Assembly: GCA_007131945.1 (NCBI GenBank)
Contig: SLPP01000294.1
Location: forward strand, 1 to 6,347
Source: Paracoccaceae bacterium
Lineage (GTDB): Bacteria > Pseudomonadota > Alphaproteobacteria > Rhodobacterales > Rhodobacteraceae
Length of the DNA stretch: 6,347 bases
Direction of reading: 5' to 3'
Position numbers and translations under genes: made by a program. The notes under the pieces were generated by a model. The model had not been told where the DNA came from, did no database searches, and worked only from the letters and a program-made list of their open reading frames with translations. Shown here one piece after another: positions 5,796 through 6,347 of this stretch. Numbering within the stretch: position 1 is the stretch's first letter; the number at the start of each line of letters is the position of its first letter.

Positions 5796-6347
5796 TCAGC
5801 GCGTCCCGGTTAGCGCCAGGAAGGCGTCCTCGAGGTCGGGTTCGGCGGTCGAGAGATCGAGGATGTCGACCCCGGCCGCGGTCAGCGCCGCCAGGATCTG
5901 GCCGGCATGGACGCGGCTGCGCGGATAGAGGAAGGCGAGCCAGCCATCGGCGCGATCCTCGCGGCTGACCCCCTCGGGCAGGTCCAGCCGGCCGACCTCG
6001 CCCGCCGCGCGCACCAGCAGCGTCTTGCCGTCCATCCGCTCGAGGATCGCCGCCGTCGTGTCGCGCACGATCACCGCGCCGTGGTCGATGATCGCGATCT
6101 CGTCGCACATTTCCTGCGCTTCCTCGAGGTAGTGCGTGGTCAGGATGATCGTCATCCCCTCGGCGTTCAGGCGCCGCACATTCTCCCACAGCATCTGCCG
6201 CAGCTCGATATCGACCCCCGCCGTGGGCTCGTCCAGCACCAGCACCTGCGGCCAGTGCACCAGCGCCTTGCCCAGCAGGAGCCGCCGCCGCATGCCGCCC
6301 GAAAGCGTGCGGGCATAGGCCTCGGCCTTGTCCTCGAGCCCGATCAG
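5796..6347 (-). CDS. ABC transporter ATP-binding protein, YadG-like, C-terminal part
   Basis: The last 183 residues of an ABC-2-type ATPase; the frame stays open to the window edge, so the N-terminus with Walker A and Q-loop lies outside. The ATG at 6291-6293 is internal, because it falls inside the signature motif LSGGMRRR (fragment residues 15-22). Walker B is VLVLDEP (35-41), followed by TAGVDIELR, and the H-loop histidine is H72 in TTHYLEEAQEMCDE. The wording TAGVDIELR, TTHYLEEA and the C-terminal EPDLEDAFLALTG closely resemble E. coli YadG and drug/daunorubicin-type ATPases of about 300 residues, so about 40% seems to be missing. It would power a membrane permease (YadH-like) at the inner membrane; substrate unknown. 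Genes of this type are usually followed or preceded by the permease. Nothing follows here on the same strand (5795 down to 4837), so a permease, if linked, should be upstream, beyond the right edge. Confidence 0.92.
   Translation of the reverse strand: MIGLEDKAEAYARTLSGGMRRRLLLGKALVHWPQVLVLDEPTAGVDIELRQMLWENVRRLNAEGMTIILTTHYLEEAQEMCDEIAIIDHGAVIVRDTTAAILERMDGKTLLVRAAGEVGRLDLPEGVSREDRADGWLAFLYPRSRVHAGQILAALTAAGVDILDLSTAEPDLEDAFLALTGTR

Noticed and set aside
4918..6189. 423-codon minus-strand open frame over the CoA-binding gene and the ABC ATPase
   Set aside because: It overlaps two well-supported genes in wrong frames and crosses the hairpin and the 11-bp repeats.

Overview
The window is very GC-rich (by eye roughly 70%) and carries ordinary chromosomal genes. 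The zwf-pgl pair, an RlmB-type rRNA methyltransferase with an alphaproteobacterial look, a BA14K-family protein and a duplicated DUF995-like protein together suggest an alphaproteobacterium, most likely Rhodobacteraceae/Paracoccaceae. That placement is inferred from gene content and composition; no search was run. I see no tRNA, rRNA, CRISPR array, insertion sequence or phage gene.

Layout from left to right. (1) 23-961, minus: a secreted protein of unknown function made of two copies of one domain. (2) 962-1121: a divergent intergenic region with an AT-rich island holding an imperfect dyad, then a small GC hairpin just before rlmB. (3) 1122-1901, plus: rlmB. (4) 1902-2151: a 250-bp gap with a strong intrinsic terminator at 2021-2048. 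In front of it lie a 5-bp stem-loop, a C/U-rich single-stranded stretch and a possible heat-shock-type promoter. I read this as a candidate small RNA of about 85 nt, or an attenuated leader of zwf. (5) 2152-4271, plus: zwf and pgl, overlapping by one base (TGATG), which encode the first two steps from glucose-6-phosphate to 6-phosphogluconate. (6) 4342-4836, minus: a BA14K-family envelope protein convergent with pgl. (7) 5047-5532, plus: a CoA-binding Rossmann protein, divergent from the BA14K gene. (8) 5533-5795: a 263-bp convergent gap with a perfect 12-bp GC hairpin and four imperfect copies of an 11-bp tandem repeat. (9) 5796-6347, minus: the C-terminal part of a YadG-like ABC ATPase, cut by the right edge.

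Zwf and Pgl clearly act together. Zwf makes NADPH and 6-phosphogluconolactone, and Pgl hydrolyses the lactone, feeding the Entner-Doudoroff and/or pentose phosphate routes. The other genes look like unrelated neighbours. The most interesting signal is the RNA-like element ahead of zwf. The rest is mostly ordinary, with small curiosities: the internally duplicated secreted protein, the dyad in the AT island, the 11-bp repeats and a variant Pgl active-site motif.
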